A stretch of DNA of 64,000 bases from Dipteris shenzhenensis (GCA_047967505.1 CM106541.1); one strand, 5' to 3'. Positions 54,374 through 64,000 are shown, counted from the stretch's first letter. Numbers and translations: made by a program. Notes: a model not told the origin generated them from the letters alone.

Positions 54374-55966
54374 TTGTCCCCCCAAATCAAGCATCAGACT
54401 ATTACATTTCTGAATCGCCTCCCAGGAGGTCGACACAAGGGATCTACTCCGAGTGGGCCACCACCAGAGACATTACCGGCTCAGCATGGGTCTACACCGG
54501 ACCACTTCTCTGCCTACGCTGCCCTCACTTGTGAACAAAGTCCCAAGCTCACCGTGGAGATCCATGGAGTGGAGCTGAAGGACGTCTTCCTCGATGGTGG
54601 GGTGGCTGTGAACATTATGCCAAAAGGTACACTCCAAAAACTAGGATTGAAGTTGACAAGTGATGTTCACTTTCAGGTACGCATGGCTGATCAACCCAGA
54701 GTAAAACCAATGGGTGCAGTCAAAGGTGTTCACATGAAGATTGGCGGAGTAACTTTTCTCTCCAATTTTGTTGTCCTTGATATGACCGAAAATGAACAAA
54801 CTTACCCTCTACTTCTTGGTCGGCCATGGTTGCGGTCTTCAAAAGCCATTCAAGATTGGTCAACTGATGAAGTTCGATTGCCCCTGGGATCGACATCCCT
54901 CGAAATAGATATGGTCACAGGGCAGGCAAGGCACATACCAATAGAACTAGGAGAGGAGGATTTTGAAGAACAAGCCGGAGTCGAAGAGGAGCATTGGGCC
55001 TGTGGTGACCAAGGTATCAATGAGGAGACAACCCTAGAAGGATTTGAAAGTTTGACCTACTTGTTGGATCGAGCTGATCAAGAAGACGAGGAGGCTGTCA
55101 TTTTGGATTGGATGGGAGCCCTGGGCTCATTAGCGGTCAACATGGTGGAACTATGCCAACAAGAAGATCAAGAAGAACACCTACTTGCAGTATCAGAAAT
55201 CCACCCAGAACGACAGGGTCTGGCTGAACTAGTTTACGAAAGGATGCCCTTTGGACTTTGCAATAGTCCACACATGTATAAGAGAATGGTCACTAGGGGT
55301 ACTACAGTGGACACCACAGATCGTACTGAGGACAATGATGGTACTGCAGTAAACATTGAGGATCGTCTAGTGGATGACATGGAGGACATTGGTCAAAATG
55401 ATGCTGACAATACTATAGGATACAATGAAGGATCTACTAGGGACGAGGCTAGTGGGGCACAACCCACCAATGGTACTTCAGAGTACAATCATGGTATTAC
55501 GGTGCACAACCATGGTACTACGGTGTACAACCATGGTACTGCTAAGTGCAATGATGGTGATAGAGAAAACAGGAACACTAATGAAGACGAGACTGATGAT
55601 GATAGTGATTTAGAAGAAAGTGACATAGACATTGCTGAACTTGAGGAGAATCACCACCAACAGCTTGAGGTCTTGGGCAGACCCAGGGTGCATACCGGAT
55701 ACAGAGATGAGGACATGGCTGATCTCACTTTGCTTGACCTTTTCTTATCAGAAGCCGACCACCCCTCAATTCAAGACCTTCCGGAAACCACTTATGAGGT
55801 GGAAGGCTTACCTTACCGGGGCATGCTGAAACAATCACCGAGGCATCGAAGGCACACAACATCTACAACATCTACTGATTCTACATCTCAGTCAATGCCT
55901 GAGAACCCCCCCAGTTACTTACCCCTCATCTTGGTTGAGAGAAGTGGAGGGGGACTTTCCCCTTGA
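54374..55966 (+). pseudogene. Gypsy G protease and spacer
   Basis: Same frame as gag after a single TAA at 54362-54364. The protease reads VEIHGVELKDVFLDGGVAVN (DGG active site), LVVLD-type core LSNFVVLDMTENEQTYPLLL, GRPWLRSSKAIQDW. A long acidic spacer follows. It holds an out-of-place RT-like motif (RMPFGLCNSPHMYKRMV, 55241-55293), a 21-bp repeat YNHGTTV (55482-55560) and many Asp/Glu. Pol continues one frame over. The switch point is a run of seven C at 55906-55912. Confidence 0.8.
55482..55560 (+). repeat. 21-bp minisatellite in the protease-RT spacer
   Basis: Three copies coding YNHGITV, HNHGTTV and YNHGTAK, in frame. Degenerate relatives lie upstream (GTTVDTT, GTAVNIE). Confidence 0.85.
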
Positions 55967-57600
55967 AGATACTCCAGCACATACAGGACTGAGAATGGGT
56001 GAACCAAGTACCTCAACATCCCAATGCATTGCCCCTGTTGATGAGGCACGGAACTGGCGGTATCTCAACATTGGAAGTCAGGACCAACCCAGGCATTTGA
56101 AGTTAGCCACTTGGGTCTGGGAACATGACTATCTTCTAGCTGCAGTCACCGACCTTTTTAAAGAATTTGTGGATGTCTTTGCTTGGTCCTACAAGGATCT
56201 GAAGGGGGTGCCCGCTGATTTCATGGAGCATAGCATCGACTTATATCCCGATGCAGACCCTGTGATTAAAGGTCCATACCGCATGAATCCCAACTACGGC
56301 AAGGCAGTCCAAACAGATATACAGAAAATGGAGCAAGCAGGATTAATCTACCCAATGGATTACTCCAATTGGGTCAGTGGAATTGTCATTGTACCCAAAA
56401 GAGAGACCGGCAAACTTAGAATATGTGTTGACTATCGGAGTTTGAATGCTGCAACACGACGTGATAGGTTCCCCCTTCCCTTCACAGATAGAGTGTTGGA
56501 GACAGTGGCAGGACATGCTTTATACTCATTCATGGATGGATATAGCGGGTACAACCAAGTTCGAGTGAAAGAACAGGATCAGCCCAAGACTACCTTTGTC
56601 ACTCAATGGGGAACATACGCCTACCGAATGATGCCCTTTGGACTATGTAATGCCCCGGCAACCTTTCAACGACTTGTAACCAAACTCTTTCAAGAGAATA
56701 TCGGCAAGTTTCTTGAGGTATTTCTAGATGACTTCTCTGTTTTTAATGGCAAATCGGCCTCCCATCTTGATCCGGCCATACAAAATGATCATCTACATAA
56801 GTTGAGATGGGTCTTTGATAAGTGCAGAGAAGTGCGCTTGTGTTTGAACCCTGACAAATGTTTCTTTCTCGCACTCCGAGGTGTTCTCCTTGGTCATATT
56901 GTTTCTGCTGAGGGCATGACCACGGATCCTGCAAAGGTAGAGGTGATCATCTCATTGCCCATTCCTCGTACACCCAAAGAGGTGAAGTCCTTCTTAGGGC
57001 ATGTAGGATATTACCGAAGGTTCATACGTTTCTATGCCGACATTGCTATTGCACTGACAGAACTCCTACATCAAGACCGATCGTTTGTTTGGGCCACCCC
57101 ACAACAACTAGCCTTTGATGATCTGAAGCATCGCCTCGTGAAGGCCCCCATCCTCAGGCAGCCCGATTGGGATGTAATTTTTCATGTCCATGTGGATGCT
57201 AGTGGGTGGGCAGTAGGTGCTATACTGGCTCAACCTAACCAGGATACTAAGATTGATTTGCCCATCTACTTCGCGAGTCGACAACTCAATGGAGCAGAAC
57301 GCAATTACAGTACCACAGAAAGGGAGGGCCTCGGCATGGTTTATGCCATGACCAAGTATCGTCCTTGGGCAACAAGTTTGTGATCATCACTGATCATCAA
57401 GCTCTTAAGTATTTATTGAATAAGCCTACTCTTGGTGGCCGGATAAGCAGATGGATTCTTCTTTTTCAAGAATTTGAATTCGACATTGTGGTGAGGGCTG
57501 GGAGACTGCATCAACCTACAGACCACTTGTCCAGGTTACATTCCGGGGAACCAGCCAGTGGTATCACCGATGACTTACCCGATGCGGGCTTGTTTGGAAT
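55935..57600 (+). pseudogene. Gypsy G reverse transcriptase-RNase H
   Basis: Open for 482 codons to 57383. Motifs: VFAWSYKDLKGVPADFMEHS, IKGPYRMNPNYGKAVQTDIQ, WVSGIVIVPKRETGKLRICV, DYRSLNAATRRDRFPLPFTD, YSFMDGYSGYNQVRVKEQDQ (Asp), YRMMPFGLCNAPATFQRLVT, EVFLDDFSVFNGK (catalytic DD), SFLGHVGYYRRFIRFYADIA, then RNase H VHVDASGWAVGAILAQP (Asp) and YSTTEREGLGMVYAMTKY (Glu). After a frameshift near 57365, FVIITDHQALKYLLNKPTLG (Asp) and RAGRLHQPTDHLSRL follow. The clade looks like OTA (Athila/Tat), with no chromodomain. The RT is intact. Confidence 0.9.
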
Positions 57601-58921
57601 AACAGCACTACCTGATGAATGCCTATTTGCGGTGGACTGCTTCCCACCATGGTATGCCAACATAGTACACCTCTTGTCTACAGGTGGCTTTCCTCCAGGA
57701 TTAACTCCAATAGAGAAACGCAAACGGATCCTTCAAGCTGCTCCTTTTAAGTTGATTGCAGGTCAATTGTACAAGCTTGGGAAGGATCAGATCTTGAGAC
57801 GGTGTGTGCTTCCGCAGTGTGCTTCCGCCCGCACGAGACACAATCCATTCTTAAAGAGGCACATGCTGGCATAGGTGGAGGGCATATGGCCTCAGATGCT
57901 ACTGCTCGTAAGATCATGCAAGCAGGGTTCTGGTGGACCAAGCTCTTCCGCGACTGCCATGTTCATGTGACCAGATGTGATTCATGTCAACGAGGGGCCC
58001 CAAGCCTACGAGGCGTGAGTACCTCCCTCTCAAACCATCCACTCCGGTGCCTCCCTTCTATCGCTGGGGATTGGATTTCATTGGACCCATCTCTCCTGCC
58101 ACACGCCGAGGGAATAAGTATGCTCTGCTTGCCACCGACTATGGAACCAAATGGGTCGAAGCCAAAAGGCAGTCAAGAACTGTACAGCCCAAGTAGTAGC
58201 CACATTTCTATATGACCAGATCATCTCTCGGTTTGGTTGTCCTGTTGAGTTGATAAGTGATAGAGGATCTCACTTCCTAAATGACACCATTGCTGCACTA
58301 GTTCACCTGCTTCAAATAGTTCACAAATTTTCATCTCCCTATTACCCACGTGCCAATGGTCTAGCTGAGAGCTCAAATCGCACAATGTGCGGGATCGTGC
58401 ATCGACTTTGCCTAAATTCTCTAGCCGATTGGGACGACGTACTTCCAGCTGCTTTATTCGCCTATCGAACGACTTACAAGGCGAGTACTAGGTATTCACC
58501 CTTCGAGCTGGTCTATGGACTGGAGGCCGTTATGCCTTATGAATTTCATCTTGACACTCACAGGATTCTTCCAGACAAAAATGACAACCTTGAAGCCTGC
58601 ACAATGGAACGCTTGTGGGATTTGGAAGCACTGGCAGAGCATCGACGTGAAGCAGTTTTCGCTCAAGAAGTTTGGCAGAAGCGACAAAAAGCTTGGCATG
58701 ACCGGAACCTCAGAAAAAGGAATTTCAAAGTCGGAGATTTAGTACTCTTGTATTCCAGTAAGTTTCTCAAACACAAACCTAAGTTTGTGAGTGGTTGGAC
58801 AGGTCCATTTCTCATTACCAAGCTTATCCCAAGTGGCGGAGTCTATTTGGCCACTTTAGAAGGCAGACTTCTACCTGCCCCGGTGAATGGGTCACGCATC
58901 AAGAGGTACCATGATCAATGA
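57601..58921 (+). pseudogene. Gypsy G integrase
   Basis: Three frames. The N-terminal region PPWYANIVHLLSTGGFPPGL is followed by the zinc finger ([36 protein letters not shown]). Next comes the core start [20 protein letters not shown] (Asp, near 58074), then from 58151 an open 256-codon stretch to TGA at 58919: FGCPVELISDRGSHFLNDTI (Asp), YYPRANGLAESSNRTMCGIV (Glu), TTYKASTRYSPFELVYGLEA and a GPY/F-type end (WTGPFLITKLIPSGGVYLAT). A 14-bp direct duplication (GTGTGCTTCCGC) near 57804-57829 sits at one frame break. Confidence 0.88.
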
Positions 58922-59289
58922 GAAAACACCCTCCTATTCCTTCTCCTTCCTGGTGACATCTTCTCCCTCTGAGTGAGGGCCACTTTCTCTTTCTACAAGG
59001 GTCCTCCTCTCTGCCCCTAGTGCCACTTTCTCTCTCTACATGGCTCCTCCTCTCTCCCCTTGGTGCCAATTTTTCTCTCTAAATGGGTCCTTCTCTTTCC
59101 ACCCGAGTGTCACTTTCTCTCTCTAAGTGAGCCCTCCATTTTTCACCCCGAGCCACTTTCTCTCTCTAAGTGTGACCACCTTTTTTCATCCCGTGCCACT
59201 ATCTCTCTCTAAATGACCACCCTTAAAATGCGGCCTCCCTTTTTCACTCTGTGTCACTTTCTCTTTCTAACTACGGCCTCCCCTTTTCA
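58922..59289 (+). other. Pyrimidine-rich 3' flank of gypsy G
   Basis: Five to six imperfect copies of a roughly 58-bp unit with GCCACTTTCTCTCTCTA-type cores (58979, 59022, 59108, 59151, 59193). A transition from pol to satellite. No gene. Confidence 0.6.
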
Positions 59290-60197
59290 TCCTGTTTTAC
59301 AAACTCCTTCTCCTTCTACCTTCTCTCCAACTTCCACCTCTCTCTTACAAAAACCTTCTCTTTCCACCCTCTGTCCAACTCCCTACCTCTCTCTTACAAA
59401 CACCTTCTCTTTCCACCCTCTGTCCAACTCCTACCTCTCTCTTACCAAAACCTTCTCTTTCCACCCTATGTCCAATTCCTACTACCTCTCTCTTACAAAA
59501 ACCTTCTCTTTCCACCCTATGTCCAACTCCTACCTCTCTCTTACAAAAACCTTCTCTTTCCACCCTATGTCCAACTCCTACCTTTCTCTTACAAAAACCT
59601 TCTCTTTCCACCCTCTGTCCAACTCCCTACCTCTCTCTTACAAACACCTTCTCTTTCCACCCTCTGTCCAACTTCCACCTCCCTCTTACAGACATCTTCT
59701 CTTTCCACCCTCTGTCCAACTCCTACGTCTCTCTTACCAAAACCTTCTCTTTCCACCCTATGTCCAACTCCTTCCTCTCTCTTACAAAAACCTTCTCTTT
59801 CCACCCTATGTCCAACTTCTACCTCTCTCTTACAAAAACCTTCTCTTTCCACCCTATGTCCAACTTCTACCTCTCTCTTACAAAAACCTTCTCTCTCCAC
59901 CCTCTGTCCAACTTCTACCTCTCTCTTACCAAAACCTTCTCTTTCCACCCTATGTCCAACTCCTATCTCTCTCTTACCAAAACCTTCTCTTTCCACCCTA
60001 TGTCCAACTCCTACCTCTCTCTTACAAAAACCTTCTCTTTCCACCCTGTGTCCAACTCCCTACCTCTCTCTTACAAACACCTTCTCTTTCCACCCTCTGT
60101 CCAACTTCCACCTCCCTCTTACAGACATCTTCTCTTTCCACCCTCTGTCCAACTCCTACCTCTCTCTTACAAACACCTTCTCTTTCCACCCTTTGAA
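59290..60197. repeat. Satellite 1, 48-bp unit
   Basis: About 19 tandem copies of a 48-bp unit (core CTTTCCACCCTATGTCCAAC, then CTCTCTTACAAAAACCTT). The period is 48 in most steps and 51 in one. Because 48 is 16 codons, several frames stay open: + reads SFHPMSNSYLSLTKTF and - reads EREGFCKREVGVGHRV. I treat these as repeat-made frames, not genes. Confidence 0.95.
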
Positions 60198-61690
60198 CAG
60201 CCCCCCTCTCCCCCTTTACCCACCACTCTCCCCCCCTCCTCCTCTCCTGCACAACAGCCCCCTCTCCCCCTTTACCACCACTCTCCCCCCATCCTCCTCT
60301 CTTGCACAACAGCCCCCCTCTCCCCCTTTACCACCACCCTCCCCCCCTCCTCCTCTCCTGCACACCAGCCCCCCCCCCTCTCCCCCTTTACCCCCCACCC
60401 TTCCCCCCCTCCTCTCTCCTACGCCACAGCCCCCCCCTCTCCCCCTTTACCCACCACCTGTCCCCCCCTCTCCTCTTCTACGCCACAGCGCCCCCCCCCC
60501 TCTCCCCCTTTACCCCCCTCCCTTCCCCTCTCCTCTCTCCTACGCCACAGCCCCCCCCCCTCTCCCCCTTTACCCACCACCTGTCCCCCCCTCTCCTCTT
60601 CTACGCCACAGCCCCCCCCCTCTCCCCCTTTACCCCCCTCCCTTCCCCTCTCCTCTCTCCTACGCCACAGCCCCCCCCCCCTCTCCCCCTTTACCCACCA
60701 CCTGTCCCCCCCCCTCCTCTTCTACGCCACAGCCCCCCCCCCTCTCCCCCTTTACCCCCCTCCCTTCCCCTCTCCTCTTCTACGCCACAGCCCCCCCCCT
60801 CTCCCCCTTTACCCCCCTCCCTTCCCCTCTCCTCTCTCCTACGCCACAGCCCCCCCCCTCTCCCCCTTTACCCCCCTCCCTTCCCCTCTCCTCTTCTACG
60901 CCACAGCCCCCCCCCTCTCCCCCTTTACCCCCCTCCCTTCCCCTCTCCTCTCTCCTACGCCACAGCCCCCCCCCTCTCCCCCTTTACCCCCCTCCCTTCC
61001 CCTCTCCTCTTCTACGCCACAGTCCCCCCCCTCTCCCCCTTTACCCCCCTCCCTTCCCCTCTCCTCTCTCCTACGCCACAGCCCCCCCCCCTCTCCCCCT
61101 TTACCCCCCTCCCTTCCCCTCTCCTCTTCTACGCCACAGCCCCCCCCCTCTCCCCCTTTACCCCCCTCCCTTCCCCTCTCCTCTCTCCTACGCCACAGCC
61201 CCCCCCTCCCCCTTTACCCCCCTCCCTTCCCCTCTCCTCTCTCCTACGCCACAGCCCCCCCCTCTCCCTCTTTACCCCCCTCCCTTCCCCTCTCCCCCTC
61301 TCCTGCGCTACAGCCCTCTCCCCCTCTCCTGCGCTACAGTCCCCTCCCCCTCTCCTGCGCAACAGCCCTCTCCCCCTCTCCTGCACTACAGCCCTCTCCC
61401 CCTCTCCTGCGCAACAGCCCTCTCCCCCTCTCCTGCGCTACAGTCCCCTCCCCCTCTTCTGCGCAACAGGCCCCCCCCCCCCTCTTCCCCTTTACCCACC
61501 ACCTTTCCCCTCTCCCCCTCTCCTGCGCAACAGGCCCCCCCCCCCCTCTTCCCCTTTACCCACCACCTTTCCCCTCTCCCCCTCTCCTGCGCAACAGTCC
61601 CCTCCCTCTCTCTTGCGCAACAGCCCCTCCCCGCTCTCCCTTTACCCACCACCCTGCCCCTCCCCCTCTCTCCTGCGCAGCCCCCCTCTA
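60198..61690. repeat. Satellite 2, C-rich, 58-bp unit with 117-bp dimers
   Basis: Units of about 56-62 bp with runs of 7-12 C, CTCTCCCCCTTTACCCCCCT and an end word CTACGCCACAG. Two variants, CTCTTCTACG and CTCTCTCCTACG, mostly alternate (60474, 60533, 60595, 60654, then 60832-61182), so the higher-order period is about 117 bp. The left edge (60198-60420) and right edge (61310-61690, core TCCTGCGCAACAG) hold related shorter units. The + strand is pyrimidine apart from scattered A and G. The long frames here are repeat-made. Confidence 0.92.
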
Positions 61691-62131
61691 TCTGCCTACG
61701 TCCCCCTCTCTGGAGCCACTCTCCCCCTTCTCCTCCCTACACCCTCTGCATCACCTCCCCTCCTAGCTCCAGCCCCCCTCCTCCCCCCTAGTCTACATCC
61801 ATCCTTTTACTCTCCCTCTCCACCGACACCCCTTCCTCACTCTTTTCCTCTCCATCGAAGCATGGGCCTGCACTGGTGGCTCTGTTAAAGTATTCTGTCG
61901 TAGCAGATTCCGGGCTTAACCTCGACATCAACACCTCCTCCTCCCTCCTTGCCTCTCCAGACCTCGACATCGACACCCCCTCCGTACTCTTTTCCTCTCC
62001 ATACGACGCCATCGTTCATGCCTACCCATGCCTCTCGCCACAAGTACAAACCCAGATTACCCCGCGATACTTTATTCGTTGACTTCCATCGGGCTCGAGC
62101 AGGCCACACGACAGGATCGGGACCATCTTCC
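61691..62131 (+). other. Leader of the open frame at 62132
   Basis: No domain. A 40-bp direct repeat (CGACACCCCTTCCTCACTC at 61820 and a variant at 61972). TGGTGGCTCTGTTAAAG at 61874 follows TGCAC and could be a primer-binding site after an LTR end, but I cannot match it to a tRNA. Confidence 0.35.
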
Positions 62132-64000
62132 ATGGCATCACTTGGCAAACGCACCACTGATGACCTGGGTGCCGGGTCTACACCACAGAGCACTTCGAAA
62201 CGACCTCGAGCAGCTGCAGATTCACCTCCCTCCAACAGGATCACTATCATATCGGATGAGGAGCTATCCCCCTTTTCGAGTTCCTCTGATTCAGATCATG
62301 GAGGCTCTGACTATCTGCCCCCCACAGGTACAATCAAAACACCATCCAAGGCATCCAGTGGGCACAGTGGTCACAGTAACGGTGGCGGTGATTTGGCCCC
62401 ACAAAGTACGGCTTGTGATCTTCCACCCCCAGCTTCATCCTCCTCAATCATTCGGGTGGTTTTCAAACCTTTCCTTGATCCCACACTCAAGCTGTCTAGC
62501 ATCTTGTCACCTGATGAGATAGCCCGCATGTCTCTCGTGGAGTTTGATGATGTCACACTTCCCCAGGTGGACGTCCAAATGTGTATTGCGTTCATTCAGT
62601 CTTATGACTTTGCAACAGACACATTCGGATTCTTGAATTCCCGTCACATGTTCACTCCTAGTCTCGTATCCACATATCTCCATCTTCCCACACTTCCCTT
62701 TTTGCCACCTCACACTGGCTCACCCACATTCCTGTCCTTCTTGTCTACTTGTAAAACTCATCGCAGAGGACATGAGTGCAAGAAAGTTCTCGAGGGAAAC
62801 AGCCGAGAGGCGCTTCTAGCGAGGTATTTGTTCACACACTTCTACTCTGCCCCAGGCCACTTCTTCATCACCAAGGTGATCCATTCTGCCTTAGACTCCA
62901 TTCTCTCGGTCACTCCCTATGATTTCGCCTCACTCTTCTACTCTGCCTTTCGTAACACAGTTCGCAAGCGTCGGGGCACATATACATGTACTTGTGGGCC
63001 CCACCTCACCTTCTTACTTCATCAGTGGAAGGCCAACCCTCCTCCCATTGTCACAGGTTGCCTCCCTTCATCATCTCTCTCCCCTCCTGTCACCCCCTCT
63101 TCCACATCGTTCACTGTCCCTTCCAGTGTTCCTTCCTCTGGGACTGCCTCTTCTCCTCTTTCGCTTAGGAGGACACCTCGGCGAGCGCCACCTCATGAAG
63201 TCTGCACTGGAGCTTCTTTAATATATTCTGTTACCGGTGCCACAGGGTTACCATCAGTGACATGTCTTGTATCTCCATCAGTCGTGCCCGTGCCACGACT
63301 TGCCTCTCCATCAGTCACACTTGTCCAGGCTTCTCCAACGATCTCCAGACTTTCAATGGGAGGGATTGCACCAGGTACACCTCCTATTGTACCAGTGACG
63401 ACGATTGTTGTACCCGGGACTTCCTCGACAGGTGTATTGTTACGCAGGACTGCAGCTGTTTCGTCTTCACTCCCTACCACTTTCACCGATGCAGTCATCA
63501 CCACAGTTCAGGCGACCTCTGACCATGTTTTGGACCAGGTGTTGGACCTGAATCTTAAACTGGAACCCGACTCCCACTCCCACGGGCTTTCTCAGGAGAT
63601 GTCATCCCAGGGTGTACTTCACATTTTGGCCTCCCCAGGCAGAGACAGGATTAGAGACGGGAGTGGGAGCCCCTCTCGCGGAGATGCTCCATCAGCCACT
63701 TCAGCATCAGAGGAGGTATTTGAGGGAGGGATTCTGCCCAAATCTGTGGATTGCCCACCCCTTCATGAGAATGATATGTTCACAGCTTACATAGCTGCTT
63801 CATCGGGCCCACCTCTTTCAAATATTTCCCTGGTGGAAAAACAGAATGAAGATTACAGCCAACTACTATCTGTCCTTCACAAAAAACGCTCACCAGTATG
63901 TGGGGAAAAGGAGGATCTCACTCAAATCTTCACCATTCCCTTGCAGGACTGCCTCGCACAGAACAAAAAGATCTCCAGGGCCCCGACATGTTTTGTGCAC
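62132..64000 (+). CDS. Long intact ORF of unknown function, runs off the window
   Basis: ATG at 62132 opens 623 codons without a stop to the last base. Residues 1-30 are polar with a basic patch SKRPRAAA (possible nuclear signal). Residues 45-70 are Ser/Asp-rich (SDEELSPFSSSSDSDHGG). Residues about 105-310 look folded: RVVFKPFLDPTLKLSSILSP, MSLVEFDDVTLPQVDVQMCI, SYDFATDTFGFLNSRHMFTP, SLVSTYLHLP, ALLARYLFTHFYSAPGHFFI, LFYSAFRNTVRKRRGTYTCT. Two Cys/His groups occur (CKTHRRGHEC, CTCGPH). From about 315 to 480 it is Ser/Thr/Pro/Val-rich, then more complex. I recognise no family. Position after a gypsy pol or before an unseen gag suggests a retroelement accessory protein, but a host gene is not excluded. 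Internal ATGs lie downstream. The first was chosen because all codons after it are open. Confidence 0.7.
   Translation, partial: MASLGKRTTDDLGAGSTPQSTSKRPRAAADSPPSNRITIISDEELSPFSSSSDSDHGGSDYLPPTGTIKTPSKASSGHSGHSNGGGDLAPQSTACDLPPPASSSSIIRVVFKPFLDPTLKLSSILSPDEIARMSLVEFDDVTLPQVDVQMCIAFIQSYDFATDTFGFLNSRHMFTPSLVSTYLHLPTLPFLPPHTGSPTFLSFLSTCKTHRRGHECKKVLEGNSREALLARYLFTHFYSAPGHFFITKVIHSALDSILSVTPYDFASLFYSAFRNTVRKRRGTYTCTCGPHLTFLLHQWKANPPPIVTGCLPSSSLSPPVTPSSTSFTVPSSVPSSGTASSPLSLRRTPRRAPPHEVCTGASLIYSVTGATGLPSVTCLVSPSVVPVPRLASPSVTLVQASPTISRLSMGGIAPGTPPIVPVTTIVVPGTSSTGVLLRRTAAVSSSLPTTFTDAVITTVQATSDHVLDQVLDLNLKLEPDSHSHGLSQEMSSQGVLHILASPGRDRIRDGSGSPSRGDAPSATSASEEVFEGGILPKSVDCPPLHENDMFTAYIAASSGPPLSNISLVEKQNEDYSQLLSVLHKKRSPVCGEKEDLTQIFTIPLQDCLAQNKKISRAPTCFVH

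Noticed and set aside
59345-60309. Minus-strand frames with Glu/Arg/Gly 16-residue repeats
   Set aside because: Same 48-bp satellite read backwards. No independent gene signal.
59213-61888. Very long + strand frames (up to about 850 codons), apparently Pro/Ser-rich proteins
   Set aside because: They exist in two or three frames at once over tandem repeats of 48 and about 58 bp. The residues are repeat translations with no domain.
1-64000. tRNA, rRNA or organellar DNA insertions
   Set aside because: I saw no tRNA-like A/B box pair with cloverleaf potential and no rRNA or plastid gene sequence by eye. A covariance-model scan would be needed to exclude small RNAs.

Overview
The window is nuclear DNA of a land plant with a large, repeat-rich genome. 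The evidence is the mix of plant-type Ty1/copia elements (primer-binding site TGGTATCAGAGC, complementary to initiator-Met tRNA), Ty3/gypsy elements of chromovirus and Tat/Athila (OTA) type, and many plant L1-type LINE copies, nested in one another and mostly broken by stops. A gymnosperm is my guess from the density of old nested copies, but nothing seen here proves it.

Layout. 1-3740: an RNase H remnant, a gypsy gag-protease relic on +, and a LINE piece on -. 3741-7131: AT-rich DNA with small duplications and no gene. 7132-22032: three stacked copia elements. A (7132-11233) is cut by C (11234-22032), and the 5' LTR of C is cut by B (11388-16763), which has both LTRs and a perfect GATGG target duplication. 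22033-25121: a mosaic LINE. 25122-26850: LTR-retrotransposon debris. 27646-27954: the one piece that looks like a host gene, a terminal exon on - with a good splice acceptor. 28869-35971: a chromovirus on - flanked by LINE copies, ending in a head-to-head LINE pair. 35972-44226: a rearranged copia family, with an inverted block, a solo LTR and two short LINE insertions whose target duplications can be read. 44227-50113: one short LINE fragment and one near full-length LINE (ORF1 and ORF2, -). 50114-58921: a nearly complete OTA gypsy element (LTR or leader, gag with four zinc knuckles, protease, RT-RNase H, integrase). 58922-61690: about 2.8 kb of pyrimidine-only DNA holding two satellites (48 bp, then 58/117 bp). 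62132-64000: a 623-codon reading frame that is fully open and runs off the window.

The last 14 kb is the most interesting part. A gypsy element with an unusual gag is followed by two in situ satellites and then by a long, intact, unrecognised reading frame on the same strand. That frame is the only long complex one in the window without a stop. It is either a 3' accessory (env-position) gene of the gypsy element or the 5' accessory gene of another element that continues past the window. Apart from the exon near 27.8 kb, I see no normal host gene, tRNA, rRNA or CRISPR array.
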